DNA of 64,000 nucleotides from Agromyces bracchium (GCF_009709675.1 NZ_WMLB01000022.1:124001-188000); one strand, 5' to 3'; positions 40,415 through 49,104 are shown, numbered from the stretch's first letter. The notes: generated by a model from the letters alone, not told the origin. Translations and numbers: made by a program.

Positions 40415-41332
40415 CTACAGCCCGCAGCGCTCGGCGTAGTAGCGGTACAGGTCGGCCTTGAGCTCGGCGCCCGAGGCGACCTCGAGGCGACCCTCGCGAC
40501 CGTCGCCGGTCGCCACGGTGAACGGCAGGATGGTGCCGCGCTTGTCGTCGGCGAGCGCGTGCGCGTCGCACCGGGCCGGCCGGACCGCGAGCGCCGCCTC
40601 GACGGGTGCGTCGCCGGCGGCGACGTCGATCCCGAGCGGCCAGTCCTGGCCCTCCTCGTTGCCGATGAGCGTCGTCGCCGTCACGCCGTCGATCGAGAGG
40701 GTGCCGTCGCCGGATGCCACGGGCGCGACGGTCACGTCGATCCACGCGCGCTGGTCGGCGCCCGTGCCCATCGTGCGCAGGCGTTCGGGCAGCTCGATCG
40801 CGGCGACCGCGGCGACCGACTCGGCGAGGCAGTCGGCGTCGGCGATGCGCGCCATCGTGTCGAAGGGGTCGTCGGGCTCGATGCTGCCCTCGCGTTCGGT
40901 TCCGTCGGCCGCGACGACCCGCAGGTCGATCGAGACCGCGCTCGGGTCGCCGTCGCACACGCTGCCGGTGAGGTCGAGGCGGATGTCGATCGCGTCGCCC
41001 GTGCCGAGGTCGAACGGCTCGTCGCGGTCCATGCCCGGTTCGAGGGCGGGGGAGCTGACCGAGAGCGAGGTCACGGTGACCGGCTCGCCGGTGTTCTCGA
41101 GGTGCACGACGAGACGGCCCTGCGGCACGTCGAGTCGTCCCTGCTGCACCGCGACGGCGAGGCCGTCGGGCAGGTCGTCGCCGCCGCTGCCGGTGCCGCC
41201 GCCGTCGGCCGGCGCGCCGCACGCGGCGAGCACGCCGATCGCGAGTGCCGCGACGAGCAGGCCCGCGGGCCCGACGCGCGCGCGCCGCGTGGACCGGACG
41301 CTGGAGCGGGCGGCACGCGGCATCCGTCTCAC
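40415..41332 (-). CDS. Hypothetical lipoprotein
   Basis: 305 aa. Basic N-terminus, hydrophobic stretch and lipobox LAAC (about C38). The mature part consists of two beta-sandwich-like halves with repeated LDLTGSVCDGDPS and ALAVRPARCDAHALADDKRGT patterns (paired cysteines). Function unknown. GTG 41332 overlaps the mrp stop as GTGA; an ATG at 41323 is an alternative. Confidence 0.85.
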   Translation of the reverse strand: MRRMPRAARSSVRSTRRARVGPAGLLVAALAIGVLAACGAPADGGGTGSGGDDLPDGLAVAVQQGRLDVPQGRLVVHLENTGEPVTVTSLSVSSPALEPGMDRDEPFDLGTGDAIDIRLDLTGSVCDGDPSAVSIDLRVVAADGTEREGSIEPDDPFDTMARIADADCLAESVAAVAAIELPERLRTMGTGADQRAWIDVTVAPVASGDGTLSIDGVTATTLIGNEEGQDWPLGIDVAAGDAPVEAALAVRPARCDAHALADDKRGTILPFTVATGDGREGRLEVASGAELKADLYRYYAERCGL

Positions 41333-42504
41333 CGCACCGAGACGTCGAGACGACGACCGGAGAGCGAACGCGGGCGGCCGGCGAGGAACGCCGCGACCTT
41401 CTCGATCCCACGCGCGGCCGGGTCGTCGGGCTCGGCGAGTACGACCGGCATCCCCTCGTCTCCGCCGCGCCGGAGCGCGACGCTGAGCGGCACCGCGGCG
41501 ATGAGCGGCACCGGCTCGTCGACGCCGTCGGAGAGCCGTCGCGCGACTTCGGCGCCGCCGCCCGAGCCGAACAGGTCGAGGAGCGACCCGTCGGCCTGGG
41601 CGAAGCCCGCCATGTTCTCGATCACTCCGACCACGCGCTGGCCGGTCTGCCGGGCGACGAGACCCGAACGCTCGGCGACGTCGGCGGCGGCCGGCTGCGG
41701 GGTCGTCACGACGACGACCTCGGCGTTCGGCAGCAGCTGGCCGAGCGAGATCGCGACGTCGCCCGTGCCCGGCGGCAGGTCGACGAGCAGCACGTCGAGG
41801 TCGCCGAAGTACACGTCGGTGAGGAACTGCTGGAGCGTGCGGTGCAGCATCGGGCCGCGCCAGGCGACCGCGACCGACGAGCCCCGCCCGCCCGGCTCGG
41901 TCGGCTCGACGAACATGCCGATCGAGATGACCTTCACGCCGAAGGCGACGGGCGGCAGGATCATGTCGTCGACGCGGGTCGGGCGTGCGGCCGTGCCGTG
42001 CTCGTCGACGAGTCCGAGCAGGCCCGGAATCGAGAAGCCGTGGACGTCGGCATCGACGAGCCCCACCGAGAGGCCGCGCGCCGCGAGCGCGACCGCGAGG
42101 TTCGCGGTGAGCGTCGACTTGCCGACGCCGCCCTTGCCGCTCGTGACCGCGATCACGCGCGTGAGCGTGCCCGGGCCGAAGGGGTTGCCGCGCGCGGCCC
42201 GGCCGCCGCGGAGGCGCTCGGTGAGGGCTGCACGTTGCTCGGGCGTCATGACGCCGAGCTCGACGACGGCGTTGCCCTCGCCGACGACCTGCTCGGCCGC
42301 GGCGCGCACGTCGCGTTCGATGCGGTCGGACGCCGGGCAGCCGACGATCGTGAGGCGCACGCCGACCTCGACGCCCGCGTCGGTCGCGGTCACGCGATCG
42401 ACCATGTCGAGCTCGGTGATCGGTCGACGGATCTCGGGATCGATGACGCCCTCGAGCGCGGTTCGGACGGCCCGCTCGACGTCGCCCGCGTCAGGACGGG
42501 GCAT
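41329..42504 (-). CDS. mrp: Mrp/ApbC-type iron-sulfur cluster carrier P-loop ATPase
   Basis: 391 aa. N-terminal MIP18/DUF59 domain (about 5-90, with IVGCPASDR) and a deviant Walker A GKGGVGKST (about 120), then LVDADVHGFS, MLHRTLQQFL, LPPGTGDVAISL. Family members carry Fe-S clusters to apoproteins. The usual CxxC after the ENM motif is missing: the text reads ENMAGFAQADGSLLDLFG. ATG 42504 lies inside the end of the DUF1003 gene (14-bp overlap). Confidence 0.92.
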   Translation of the reverse strand: MPRPDAGDVERAVRTALEGVIDPEIRRPITELDMVDRVTATDAGVEVGVRLTIVGCPASDRIERDVRAAAEQVVGEGNAVVELGVMTPEQRAALTERLRGGRAARGNPFGPGTLTRVIAVTSGKGGVGKSTLTANLAVALAARGLSVGLVDADVHGFSIPGLLGLVDEHGTAARPTRVDDMILPPVAFGVKVISIGMFVEPTEPGGRGSSVAVAWRGPMLHRTLQQFLTDVYFGDLDVLLVDLPPGTGDVAISLGQLLPNAEVVVVTTPQPAAADVAERSGLVARQTGQRVVGVIENMAGFAQADGSLLDLFGSGGGAEVARRLSDGVDEPVPLIAAVPLSVALRRGGDEGMPVVLAEPDDPAARGIEKVAAFLAGRPRSLSGRRLDVSVR

Positions 42505-43018
42505 TCGCGGCGTCCTCCTCGTCGCGGCGGTCGAGCTCCTCCAGCACCTGCCGGAGCTCCTGGCGGATGAACTCCTTCGAGGCGAGGTCGCGCACCGCGA
42601 GCCGGAGCGCGACGACCTCGCGCGCGAGGTATTCGGTGTCGGCGAGGTTGCGCTCGGCACGCTGGCGGTCCTGCTCGATCTGCACGCGGTCGCGGTCGTC
42701 CTGGCGGTTCTGCGCGAGCAGGATCAGCGGGGCGGCGTAGGAGGCCTGCAGCGAGAGCACGAGGGTCAGCGCGATGAAGCCGAGCTCGACCGAGTCGAAC
42801 CGCCAGGCCGGTGGCGCGAGCGTGTTCCAGAGGATCCAGAACGTCACGAAGAGCGTGAGGCCGAGCAGGAACCACGGGGTGCCCATGTTGCGCGCGACCC
42901 ACTCGGTGAAACGACCGAAGCGGTCCCGGTCGCCGGAACGGCGCAGGGGCGGCGCCGATCGGCGTGCACCCTTCGGGGTGTCGAACCGACGGTCGTCGGC
43001 GGCGTCAGCGCGTGCCAT
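42491..43018 (-). CDS. DUF1003 family membrane protein
   Basis: 175 aa. Two membrane segments (about 45-65 and 80-100) separated by LAPPAWRFDS, then a long charged coiled-coil-like tail (about 105-165, NRQDDRDRVQIEQDRQRAER). DUF1003 proteins have no proven role. Overlaps both neighbours by 14 bp, in the order MgtE-like, DUF1003, Mrp that is shared with mycobacteria. Confidence 0.92.
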   Translation of the reverse strand: MARADAADDRRFDTPKGARRSAPPLRRSGDRDRFGRFTEWVARNMGTPWFLLGLTLFVTFWILWNTLAPPAWRFDSVELGFIALTLVLSLQASYAAPLILLAQNRQDDRDRVQIEQDRQRAERNLADTEYLAREVVALRLAVRDLASKEFIRQELRQVLEELDRRDEEDAANAPS

Positions 43019-44339
43019 CTCCTGCCCTCCTTCCGGGTGCGATCGGGATGCTGCCGGTGGCCAGCTGTGCGCGAGCCGTCGCGCGTCTGCTCACCTCCGA
43101 TTCGTCCTCGGGATGACTCCTCCAGTCGTCGGGGAGCAGGTAGTCGAGCACGTCGTCGATCGTGACCACGCCGACGAGGCGGTGCTTCTCGTCGACGACC
43201 GGAACGGACACGAGGTCGTAGCTCGCGAGGATGCGGCTGACCTCGGCGGCGGAGGTCTCGGCGGTCACCGGCTCCAGCCCCTGGTCGATGAGCGAGCCGA
43301 GCCGCTCGTGCGGCGGGTAGCGGAGCATCCGCTGGAAGTGCACGATGCCGAGGAAACGGCCCGTCGGCGGCTCGTACGGCGGAAGTGTGACGCACACCGC
43401 CGCCCCGAGCGCGGGCGGCAGGTCGTGGCGGCGGATGAGGGCGAGGCCCTCGGCCACCGTGGCATCCGCCGACACGATGATCGGCTCGGTCGTCATGAGG
43501 CCGCCCGCCGTGTCGGGCCCGTAGGAGAGCAGGAACCGGACGTCCTCCGCCTCCTCGGGCTCCATGAGCTCGAGGAGGTGCTCGCCGCGCTCCTCGGGAA
43601 GCTGCGCGATGAGGTCGGCGGCGTCGTCGGGCGACATGTGGTCGAGCACGTCGGCCGCGCGGTCGTCGCCGAGCTTCGCGAGGATCTCGACCTGGTCGAT
43701 CTCGGGCATCTCCTCCAGCACGTCGGCGAGCCGGTCGTCGGGGAGTTCGGCGGCGACCTCCTGCCGACGCTGCGGCGGCAGGTCGAGCAGGGTGTTCGCG
43801 AGGTCGGCGGGCTTCAGCTCGGAGTAGGTCGCGATGAGCTGCTCGGCCGACTGCGCCTCGCCGGCCTCCGTCGTCTCGCGCACCTCGCGCCAGGTCACGT
43901 ACGCCGACGGGCCCTTCGCGAACGGCGACGCGCTCGTCTTCGGGCGCCGCACGAAGAGCTGGTCGACCTCCCACTCGCCGGGATCGCGCTCCTCGATCGC
44001 GACGTCCTCGATGCTCGCGGTGCCGGATCCGTCGTTGAAGCTCACCTTTCGGCCGAGCATCTCGGCGATGACGCGGACCTCGCCGCCGCGCTGTTCGAAG
44101 CGGCGCATGTTGATGAGCCCGGTCGTGATGATCTGGCCGCCGCCGATCGAGGTGACGCGGCCGATCGAGACGAACACGCGGCGTTTGCCGGGGATCTCGA
44201 CGATGAGGCCGACGACCCGCGGCGGGTCGTCCTTTCGGTACACGACGAGCACGTCGCGCACCTTCCCGACGCGGTCGCCCGCGGGGTCGAACACGGCGCA
44301 CCCGGCGAGTCGGGCGACGAAGACTCTCGTGGCGCTCAC
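43005..44339 (-). CDS. MgtE N-domain/CBS protein without the transport domain
   Basis: 444 aa. N-terminal PRC-barrel-like part (about 1-110), then an MgtE_N helical domain (about 155-265: LANTLLDLPPQRRQEVAAEL, DHMSPDDAADLIAQLPEE) and two CBS domains (about 275-410: TTEPIIVSADATVAEGLALI, VVDEKHRLVGVVTIDDVLDYL). The membrane channel of real MgtE is absent, so it is a soluble relative, perhaps a magnesium or nucleotide sensor. GTG 44339 chosen: TAAGTT is 7 nt before it. Gene order with DUF1003 and mrp suggests one operon. Confidence 0.9.
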   Translation of the reverse strand: MSATRVFVARLAGCAVFDPAGDRVGKVRDVLVVYRKDDPPRVVGLIVEIPGKRRVFVSIGRVTSIGGGQIITTGLINMRRFEQRGGEVRVIAEMLGRKVSFNDGSGTASIEDVAIEERDPGEWEVDQLFVRRPKTSASPFAKGPSAYVTWREVRETTEAGEAQSAEQLIATYSELKPADLANTLLDLPPQRRQEVAAELPDDRLADVLEEMPEIDQVEILAKLGDDRAADVLDHMSPDDAADLIAQLPEERGEHLLELMEPEEAEDVRFLLSYGPDTAGGLMTTEPIIVSADATVAEGLALIRRHDLPPALGAAVCVTLPPYEPPTGRFLGIVHFQRMLRYPPHERLGSLIDQGLEPVTAETSAAEVSRILASYDLVSVPVVDEKHRLVGVVTIDDVLDYLLPDDWRSHPEDESEVSRRATARAQLATGSIPIAPGRRAGDGTR

Positions 44340-44406
44340 GCCTCCCAACTTACCCCGCGGGCCCGGCATCGGGCCGGGCGGCGGAGCCGCGTGGAAGAAT
44401 GGCGGG

Positions 44407-45114
44407 GTGAGCACCCAGTCGCCGTTCGGCGGTCGCATCGGCCGCGCCTTCCCGACCCTGCCGAAGGGCGAGACGGTCGCGAGCTACGAGACCTACCAGG
44501 AGGCGCAGGCCGCGGTCGACCAGCTCGCGAAGGCCGAGTTCCCGGTCAAGGAGCTCTCGATCGTCGGCCACGACCTGACGAGCGTCGAGCGCATCACGGG
44601 CACCCTGAGCTGGGGTCGCACGGCGGCCGCGGGCGCGCTGTCGGGGGCGTGGTTCGGCACGTTCCTCGGCCTGTTGTTCTTCATCTTCTCGCCGTCGGGC
44701 ACCTCGCTCGGCATCCTCGGCGCCGCGGTCCTCATCGGCGCCGGCTTCGGCATGATCTTCAGCCTCGTGTCGTACTCGATCAACCGCCGCCGTCGCGACT
44801 TCACGTCGGTCATGCAGGTGCTCGCCACTCGCTACGCGATCATCGCCGAGCCCGCGCACGTCGTACGGGCCCGCCAGGTGCTCGGCGTGACGGATGCCGC
44901 GGCGCCGCCCGCGCCGGTCGCGACGACGGTCGCCCGCCCGCCGGCCGCCCCGGCGCCGGAGGCGGGGGCGGATGCCCCGGCCGAGCCGCCCGCCTCGGAC
45001 GGCGAGGCGCCGACTGAGCCCGAGGCGCGCGAGATCGACCCCTCGCGTCCGCTGACCTACGGCGAGGCGCAGGATGCCCGCCGCCGCGCGGCGCGCGAGC
45101 GCGGCGAGGAATAG
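44407..45114 (+). CDS. General-stress-protein-17M-like membrane protein
   Basis: 235 aa. N-terminal YETYQEAQAAVDQLAKAEFPVKELSIVGHDL is the general stress protein 17M-like domain. Two membrane segments follow (about 75-95 and 100-122), then a cytoplasmic Ala/Pro/Glu-rich tail ending in basic RRRAARERGEE. Role unknown. GTG start, AAGAAT 6 nt upstream. Divergent from the MgtE-like gene. Confidence 0.85.
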   Translation: MSTQSPFGGRIGRAFPTLPKGETVASYETYQEAQAAVDQLAKAEFPVKELSIVGHDLTSVERITGTLSWGRTAAAGALSGAWFGTFLGLLFFIFSPSGTSLGILGAAVLIGAGFGMIFSLVSYSINRRRRDFTSVMQVLATRYAIIAEPAHVVRARQVLGVTDAAAPPAPVATTVARPPAAPAPEAGADAPAEPPASDGEAPTEPEAREIDPSRPLTYGEAQDARRRAARERGEE

Positions 45115-45116
45115 CC

Positions 45117-45179
45117 CGCACCGCGGCGTGCGCACTGCGGCGTCCGCACCGCGCCGTCCGCACCGCGGCGTGCGCACCG
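45117..45179. repeat. Tandem 14-bp repeat, four and a half copies
   Basis: Units CGCACCGCGGCGTG (45117-45130), CGCACTGCGGCGTC, CGCACCGCGCCGTC and CGCACCGCGGCGTG (45159-45172), then a half copy. It starts 2 bp after the stop of the stress-protein gene. Period 14 is not a codon multiple and no gene covers it. Confidence 0.85.
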
Positions 45180-45240
45180 GCGCCCGCTCCGGGAACGGAC
45201 GCACCGGCGACTCCCAGCGTCGGCACCTAGCGTGACGACC

Positions 45241-45621
45241 ATGCCCGGAACGACCCGTCCTGACCCCGACCGCACCCCGCTCGAGCGGACGGTGCGCGCC
45301 GAGATCGCCGCGGCCGAGCGGCCCGACCGGCCCGTGCGGCGGTGGCTCCGCGGCATCCGTCGCCGGATCGACCGCCATCCCCGCCTGCGGTTCGCTTACC
45401 GGACCGGCGTCGGCATCCTCGGCGGCGTGATCGCCGTCGCCGGCCTGGCGCTCGTACCGCTGCCGGGCCCGGGATGGCTCGTCGTCTTCCTCGGCCTCGC
45501 GATCCTCGGCACCGAGTTCGCCTGGGCGCGCCGCCTGGCGGCCTGGGTCAAGCGCATGCTCGACCGGTTCTGGGCCTGGTGGAAGGCGCGCCGCGCGGAG
45601 CGCGAGGCCCGCACGACCTGA
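45241..45621 (+). CDS. PGPGW-type small transmembrane protein
   Basis: 126 aa. Charged N-terminus, then GVGILGGVIAVAGLALVPLPGPGWLVVFLGLAILGTEF split by the PGPGW turn, the mark of this actinobacterial TIGR02611-type family, then a basic C-tail. Function unknown. ATG 45241 chosen over GTG 45232: TAGCGT is 7 nt before it. Confidence 0.9.
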   Translation: MPGTTRPDPDRTPLERTVRAEIAAAERPDRPVRRWLRGIRRRIDRHPRLRFAYRTGVGILGGVIAVAGLALVPLPGPGWLVVFLGLAILGTEFAWARRLAAWVKRMLDRFWAWWKARRAEREARTT

Positions 45622-45640
45622 ACCGGCCGCATCGCTTCGC

Positions 45641-45671
45641 GGGATCAATGCATCTCGGGATCAGTGCATCG
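45641..45671. repeat. 16-bp direct repeat, two copies
   Basis: GGGATCAATGCATCTC (45641-45656) followed directly by GGGATCAGTGCATCG (45657-45671); they differ by one base over the first 14. Confidence 0.7.
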
Positions 45672-45780
45672 ACCGCCCGGGGTCGGCAAGCTCGTGCGAA
45701 GGAACTGCTGCGCGAGGTGCTCGCACCCGTCGCGCCGCGACCGACCCGATCGACCGTCGGGCGGAGGGTGCGGTCGCTGA

Positions 45781-45838
45781 GACTCCTGAATCCAAGGACG
45801 AAGGCCAGGGCGTTCGAACGCCCTTGGATTCAGGAGTC
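45781..45838. repeat. Interrupted 46-bp palindrome
   Basis: Arms of 17 bp, GACTCCTGAATCCAAGG (45781-45797) and its exact complement (45822-45838), and a central palindrome GCGTTCGAACGC (45810-45821). The only break in symmetry is 12 nt, ACGAAGGCCAGG (45798-45809). Without them the sequence would be a perfect 46-bp palindrome. It lies in non-coding DNA 160 bp after the PGPGW gene. It could end transcription, but there is no T-run. Confidence 0.85.
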
Positions 45839-45922
45839 GCGCGGAGGGGATCGCATCCACGGCAGGCGCCGGGTTCCGGATCACCCGACACGCTCGACGG
45901 TGAATGCGCCGGAACGTGATGA

Positions 45923-45992
45923 GTCTCGCGATTGCGACGCGCCTCGCGATGGCGACGCGCCTCGCGATGGCGACGCCTCGCGATTGCGATGC
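45923..45992. repeat. Tandem 18-bp repeat, about four copies
   Basis: GTCTCGCGATTGCGACGC, GCCTCGCGATGGCGACGC twice (45941-45976), and a shortened CTCGCGATTGCGATGC (45977-45992). The array ends 26 bp before the start of the next lipoprotein gene, so copy number changes would alter its promoter region. Confidence 0.85.
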
Positions 45993-46018
45993 GCCTCGCT
46001 GGGCGGGATGATGCGGAC

Positions 46019-46438
46019 GTGTCCCTACGCCGCATCTCCGTCGTCGTCCCCGTCGGGCTCGCGATCGCCCTCGGCCTCGCCGCCTGTGCGCCAACCGGGC
46101 CGGGGACCGGCGGCGGCGACGGCTACGCCGGCTTCCCTCCGGGGCACCGCCCTGAGGCGTTCGACGAGTCTCCGCGCGCGACCCTCCTCGACGACGGCAC
46201 CGTGCTCGCGATCACGACGTGGGGGAGCTCCAGTTGCCACCGCGAGGTCGACCAGGTCGAGTGGGACGGCACGCTCGCTCGCGTCCACGTGGACCGCGCC
46301 GGCGGATTCGCCTGCACCGCCGACATGGCCGCGTACACGACCGAACTCGACGTGCCCGAGGCATCCGCGGGCCGGATCACCGAGGTCGAGCTGACCTACG
46401 AGGACTGGGACGGCGTCGACCGGCTCACCGTCGAGTGA
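46019..46438 (+). CDS. Small hypothetical lipoprotein
   Basis: 139 aa. GTG start; signal VSLRRISVVVPVGLAIALGL and lipobox LAAC (about C24). The mature part has two cysteines (SSSCHRE and FACTAD) likely forming a disulfide. Not recognised. Longer in-frame versions would run into the upstream repeat array and have no support. Confidence 0.8.
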   Translation: MSLRRISVVVPVGLAIALGLAACAPTGPGTGGGDGYAGFPPGHRPEAFDESPRATLLDDGTVLAITTWGSSSCHREVDQVEWDGTLARVHVDRAGGFACTADMAAYTTELDVPEASAGRITEVELTYEDWDGVDRLTVE

Positions 46439-46456
46439 GCCGATCGACGGGCCGGC

Positions 46457-48034
46457 TCAGCGGCGGGCGCCGCGCACCCAGGCCTCGACCTCGTCGGCCG
46501 TGCGGGGGATGCCCGCCGAGAGGTTCTCGGCGCCGTCGGCGGTCACGAGGATGTCGTCCTCGATGCGCACGCCGATGCCGCGGAACTCCTCGGGCACCGA
46601 GAGGTCGTCGGCCTGGAAGTAGAGGCCCGGCTCGATCGTGAAGACCATGCCCGGCTCGAGCACGCCGTCCATGTACATCGAGCGGCGCGCCTGCGCGCAG
46701 TCGTGCACGTCGAGGCCGAGGTGGTGGCTCGTGCCGTGCACCATGTACCGGCGGTGGAACTGGTTCTCGGGCTGGAGCGATTCCTCGGCCGAGACCGGGA
46801 GGAAGCCCCACTCGGCGGTGCGCTTCGCGATGACCTCCATCGCGGCGGCGTGGATCTCCCGGAACACCGCGCCGGGGCGCACGATGCGGAACGCGGCATC
46901 CGCCGCCTCGAGCACGGCCTCGTACACCTGGCGCTGGACGGGCGAGAACGTGCCGTTCACCGGGAACGTGCGCGTGATGTCGGCCGTGTAGTAGCTGTCC
47001 ATCTCGACGCCCGCGTCGAGCAGCACCAGGTCGCCGGGGACGACGGCGCCGTCGTTGCGGGTCCAGTGCAGGATCGTCGCGTGCGGGCCGGCCGCGGCGA
47101 TCGACGCGTAGCCGACGTCGTTGCCGTCGAGGCGAGCGCGGGTCGCGAAGACGCCCTCGATGACGCGCTCGCCGCGCACCTCGCTCGTGATGCGCGGCAG
47201 CTCGCCGAGCACCTCGGCGAAGCCGCGCTCGGTCGCGTCGACCGCGGCGCGGAGCTCGGCGACCTCGAAGTCGTCCTTCACGAGGCGCAGCTCGGAGAGC
47301 ACGCGCGCGAAGTCGGCGTCGGGCTCGTGCTCGGCGTTCACCTCGAGGCTGAACGGCGCGTCGGACGCGTTCGTCGACAGTGCCTCCTCGGCGGCGAAGC
47401 GCAGGCGCGCGTGGTCGATGCGCTCGGTGATCGCGGCGTCGGCCTCGCGGACCACGAGCGTCGCGGTGTCGGTCGAGTTCACGACCGAGTCGAAGTCGGC
47501 GATGCCGCGCGTCGCGAGCTGCAGGTCGGCGGCGACGTGCGCGAGTGACGGGCGCGGGCCGATCCAGAACTCGCCGATCGCGGGGTTGGCGTAGAACTCC
47601 TCGCTGTCGCGCCCCGCGCGCTCACGGAAGTACACGGTCGCCTCGTGGCCGGCGTCGCCGGCCGGCTCGAGCACGAGCACGGCGCCCGGCTCGGAGTCGG
47701 AGCCCCAGCCGGTCAGGTGCGCGAACGCGGAGTGCGCCCGGAACGGGTAGTCGGTGTCGTTCGCGCGCTGCTTCATGTCGCCCGCGGGGATCACGAGCCG
47801 CTGCCCGGGGAACTCGGCGGAGACCTTCGCACGGCGGGCGGTCGCGTGCGCGGCCTGCGGGCGGGCCTCGGGGAGGCGTTCGTCGCGCTCGGCCCATCCG
47901 TTGCCGATGAAGTCCTTGAAGCCCTCGGACGCCGGCGTGGTCGAACGGTTCGCGTTCCGGCCGGTCTCCTCAGCGGTGGTCTCGTCGGTGGGGGCCTCGT
48001 GGGCCGTCGCGGTCGCGTCGCCGGTGTTCGTCAT
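46457..48034 (-). CDS. pepP: Xaa-Pro aminopeptidase P family metallopeptidase
   Basis: 525 aa M24B peptidase that removes N-terminal residues before proline. N-terminal domain with the creatinase-like fold (about 70-240), then the pita-bread domain: LLDAGVEMDSYYTADITRTFP (metal Asp pair), HGTSHHLGLDVHD (His ligand), TIEPGLYF (Glu) and GIGVRIEDDILVT (Glu). An extended acidic N-terminus of about 40 residues. The ATG at 48034 has GGAG close by; an ATG at 48043 would add three residues. Confidence 0.94.
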   Translation of the reverse strand: MTNTGDATATAHEAPTDETTAEETGRNANRSTTPASEGFKDFIGNGWAERDERLPEARPQAAHATARRAKVSAEFPGQRLVIPAGDMKQRANDTDYPFRAHSAFAHLTGWGSDSEPGAVLVLEPAGDAGHEATVYFRERAGRDSEEFYANPAIGEFWIGPRPSLAHVAADLQLATRGIADFDSVVNSTDTATLVVREADAAITERIDHARLRFAAEEALSTNASDAPFSLEVNAEHEPDADFARVLSELRLVKDDFEVAELRAAVDATERGFAEVLGELPRITSEVRGERVIEGVFATRARLDGNDVGYASIAAAGPHATILHWTRNDGAVVPGDLVLLDAGVEMDSYYTADITRTFPVNGTFSPVQRQVYEAVLEAADAAFRIVRPGAVFREIHAAAMEVIAKRTAEWGFLPVSAEESLQPENQFHRRYMVHGTSHHLGLDVHDCAQARRSMYMDGVLEPGMVFTIEPGLYFQADDLSVPEEFRGIGVRIEDDILVTADGAENLSAGIPRTADEVEAWVRGARR

Positions 48035-48081
48035 GGTCTCCATTCTCGCACCGCGCCGCCGACGCGCCGAGCCGCGGAGGA

Positions 48082-49104
48082 TCAGCCGCCCACCCGCGAG
48101 AGGGTCGCCACGATCGGCCGGTGATCGCTGCCCGCGCCGTCGAGCGCGTCGAGCACCCGGAACGCCTCGACCGACCAGCCTGGAGTCGCGAGCACGTGGT
48201 CGATGGGGCTTCCGAGCAGCTCGGGCAGGCTCGTCGGCCAGGTGCCGAGGCCGCCCGCGCCGCCCGCGACCGCCGCATCGGCGCACCGGCCGAGGTCGCC
48301 GCCGTCGACGCCGCGACCGGCGAAGTGATCGACCGTCGCATTGAAGTCGCCCGCCATGATGACGTCGTCGCCCGCGCACTGCTCGGCCAGCCAGTCGAGG
48401 TCGCTGCGCCAGTTCCGCAGCTCCCACCGGATCGGCGCGACGGCGTGCACGGCGACGATCCGCGGGCCGTCGCCGCCCGCCGGCTCGGCGACGACGGTCG
48501 GCAGCGTGTTGGTGTTGCCGGGCGGGCCCGGCCACGGATCGTTCACGACGTCGTAGTCGCCGAGGTCGGGTGAGATGAGGATGGTCGTCGAGCGCGCCTT
48601 GGCGACCTCGTCGAAGGCCTGCGTGTGCACCCACATCGGGCGCCCGCCCTCGCGCATCGCGATCGCCACCTCCTCGCCGAGCGACTCGGTCGTTTCAGGG
48701 AGCACGACGACGTCGGCCTCCTGCTCGAGCGCGAGTCCCGCGATCGTCGACGCGTCGGGCACCTCGCCGAGCGTGTTCCACGAGAGCACGGTGACCGAAT
48801 CGGATGCCGCGGCCGCGCCGCCGCCGCCGAGGCCGCGCAGCGCGAGCACGCCCAGGTTGCCGAGCGCGAACAGCACCAGGATCGCGGCCAGCGCCCCGAT
48901 CAGGCGTCGCCCGGGCCCGAGGAGCAGGGCGATCGCGAGCACGGCGGCCAGCGCGCCCGCGCCGGCCGCGGCCACGCCCCGCAACGCGACGACGTGCGCG
49001 GCGATCCACTGGTCCTGCAGGCCGAACGCCTGCGGCCACAGCAGCGCCGACGCGACGGCGGCGGTGCCGAGCACGACGGCCCAGCCGAGGATGCGGGGGA
49101 GCAT
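48082..49104 (-). CDS. Membrane-anchored endonuclease/exonuclease/phosphatase-family protein
   Basis: 340 aa. Three N-terminal membrane segments (about 5-25, 40-62, 68-92) place the catalytic domain outside the membrane. Catalytic motifs: LSWNTLGE, LPETTES, AGDFNATVDH and GSDHRPIVATL. Such proteins can be phosphodiesterases or nucleases; the substrate is open. On the minus strand TACGCT lies 7 nt before the ATG. Confidence 0.88.
   Translation of the reverse strand: MLPRILGWAVVLGTAAVASALLWPQAFGLQDQWIAAHVVALRGVAAAGAGALAAVLAIALLLGPGRRLIGALAAILVLFALGNLGVLALRGLGGGGAAAASDSVTVLSWNTLGEVPDASTIAGLALEQEADVVVLPETTESLGEEVAIAMREGGRPMWVHTQAFDEVAKARSTTILISPDLGDYDVVNDPWPGPPGNTNTLPTVVAEPAGGDGPRIVAVHAVAPIRWELRNWRSDLDWLAEQCAGDDVIMAGDFNATVDHFAGRGVDGGDLGRCADAAVAGGAGGLGTWPTSLPELLGSPIDHVLATPGWSVEAFRVLDALDGAGSDHRPIVATLSRVGG

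Larger units (their letters stand above)
45622..46018. other. 397-bp non-coding, repeat-rich interval
   Basis: No believable gene on either strand. It holds a 16-bp tandem duplication (45641-45671), a long interrupted palindrome (45781-45838) and an 18-bp tandem array (45923-45992), each listed separately. Base composition in the palindrome arms is more AT-rich than the surroundings. Confidence 0.7.

Noticed and set aside
45923..45992. CRISPR array
   Set aside because: The repeat is a direct head-to-tail 18-bp satellite with no spacers and no cas gene.
45622..46018. tRNA or other known structured RNA in the repeat-rich gap
   Set aside because: I looked for cloverleaf arms and the T-loop GTTCGA context; GTTCGAA occurs only at the centre of the palindrome and no acceptor stem or anticodon arm fits.
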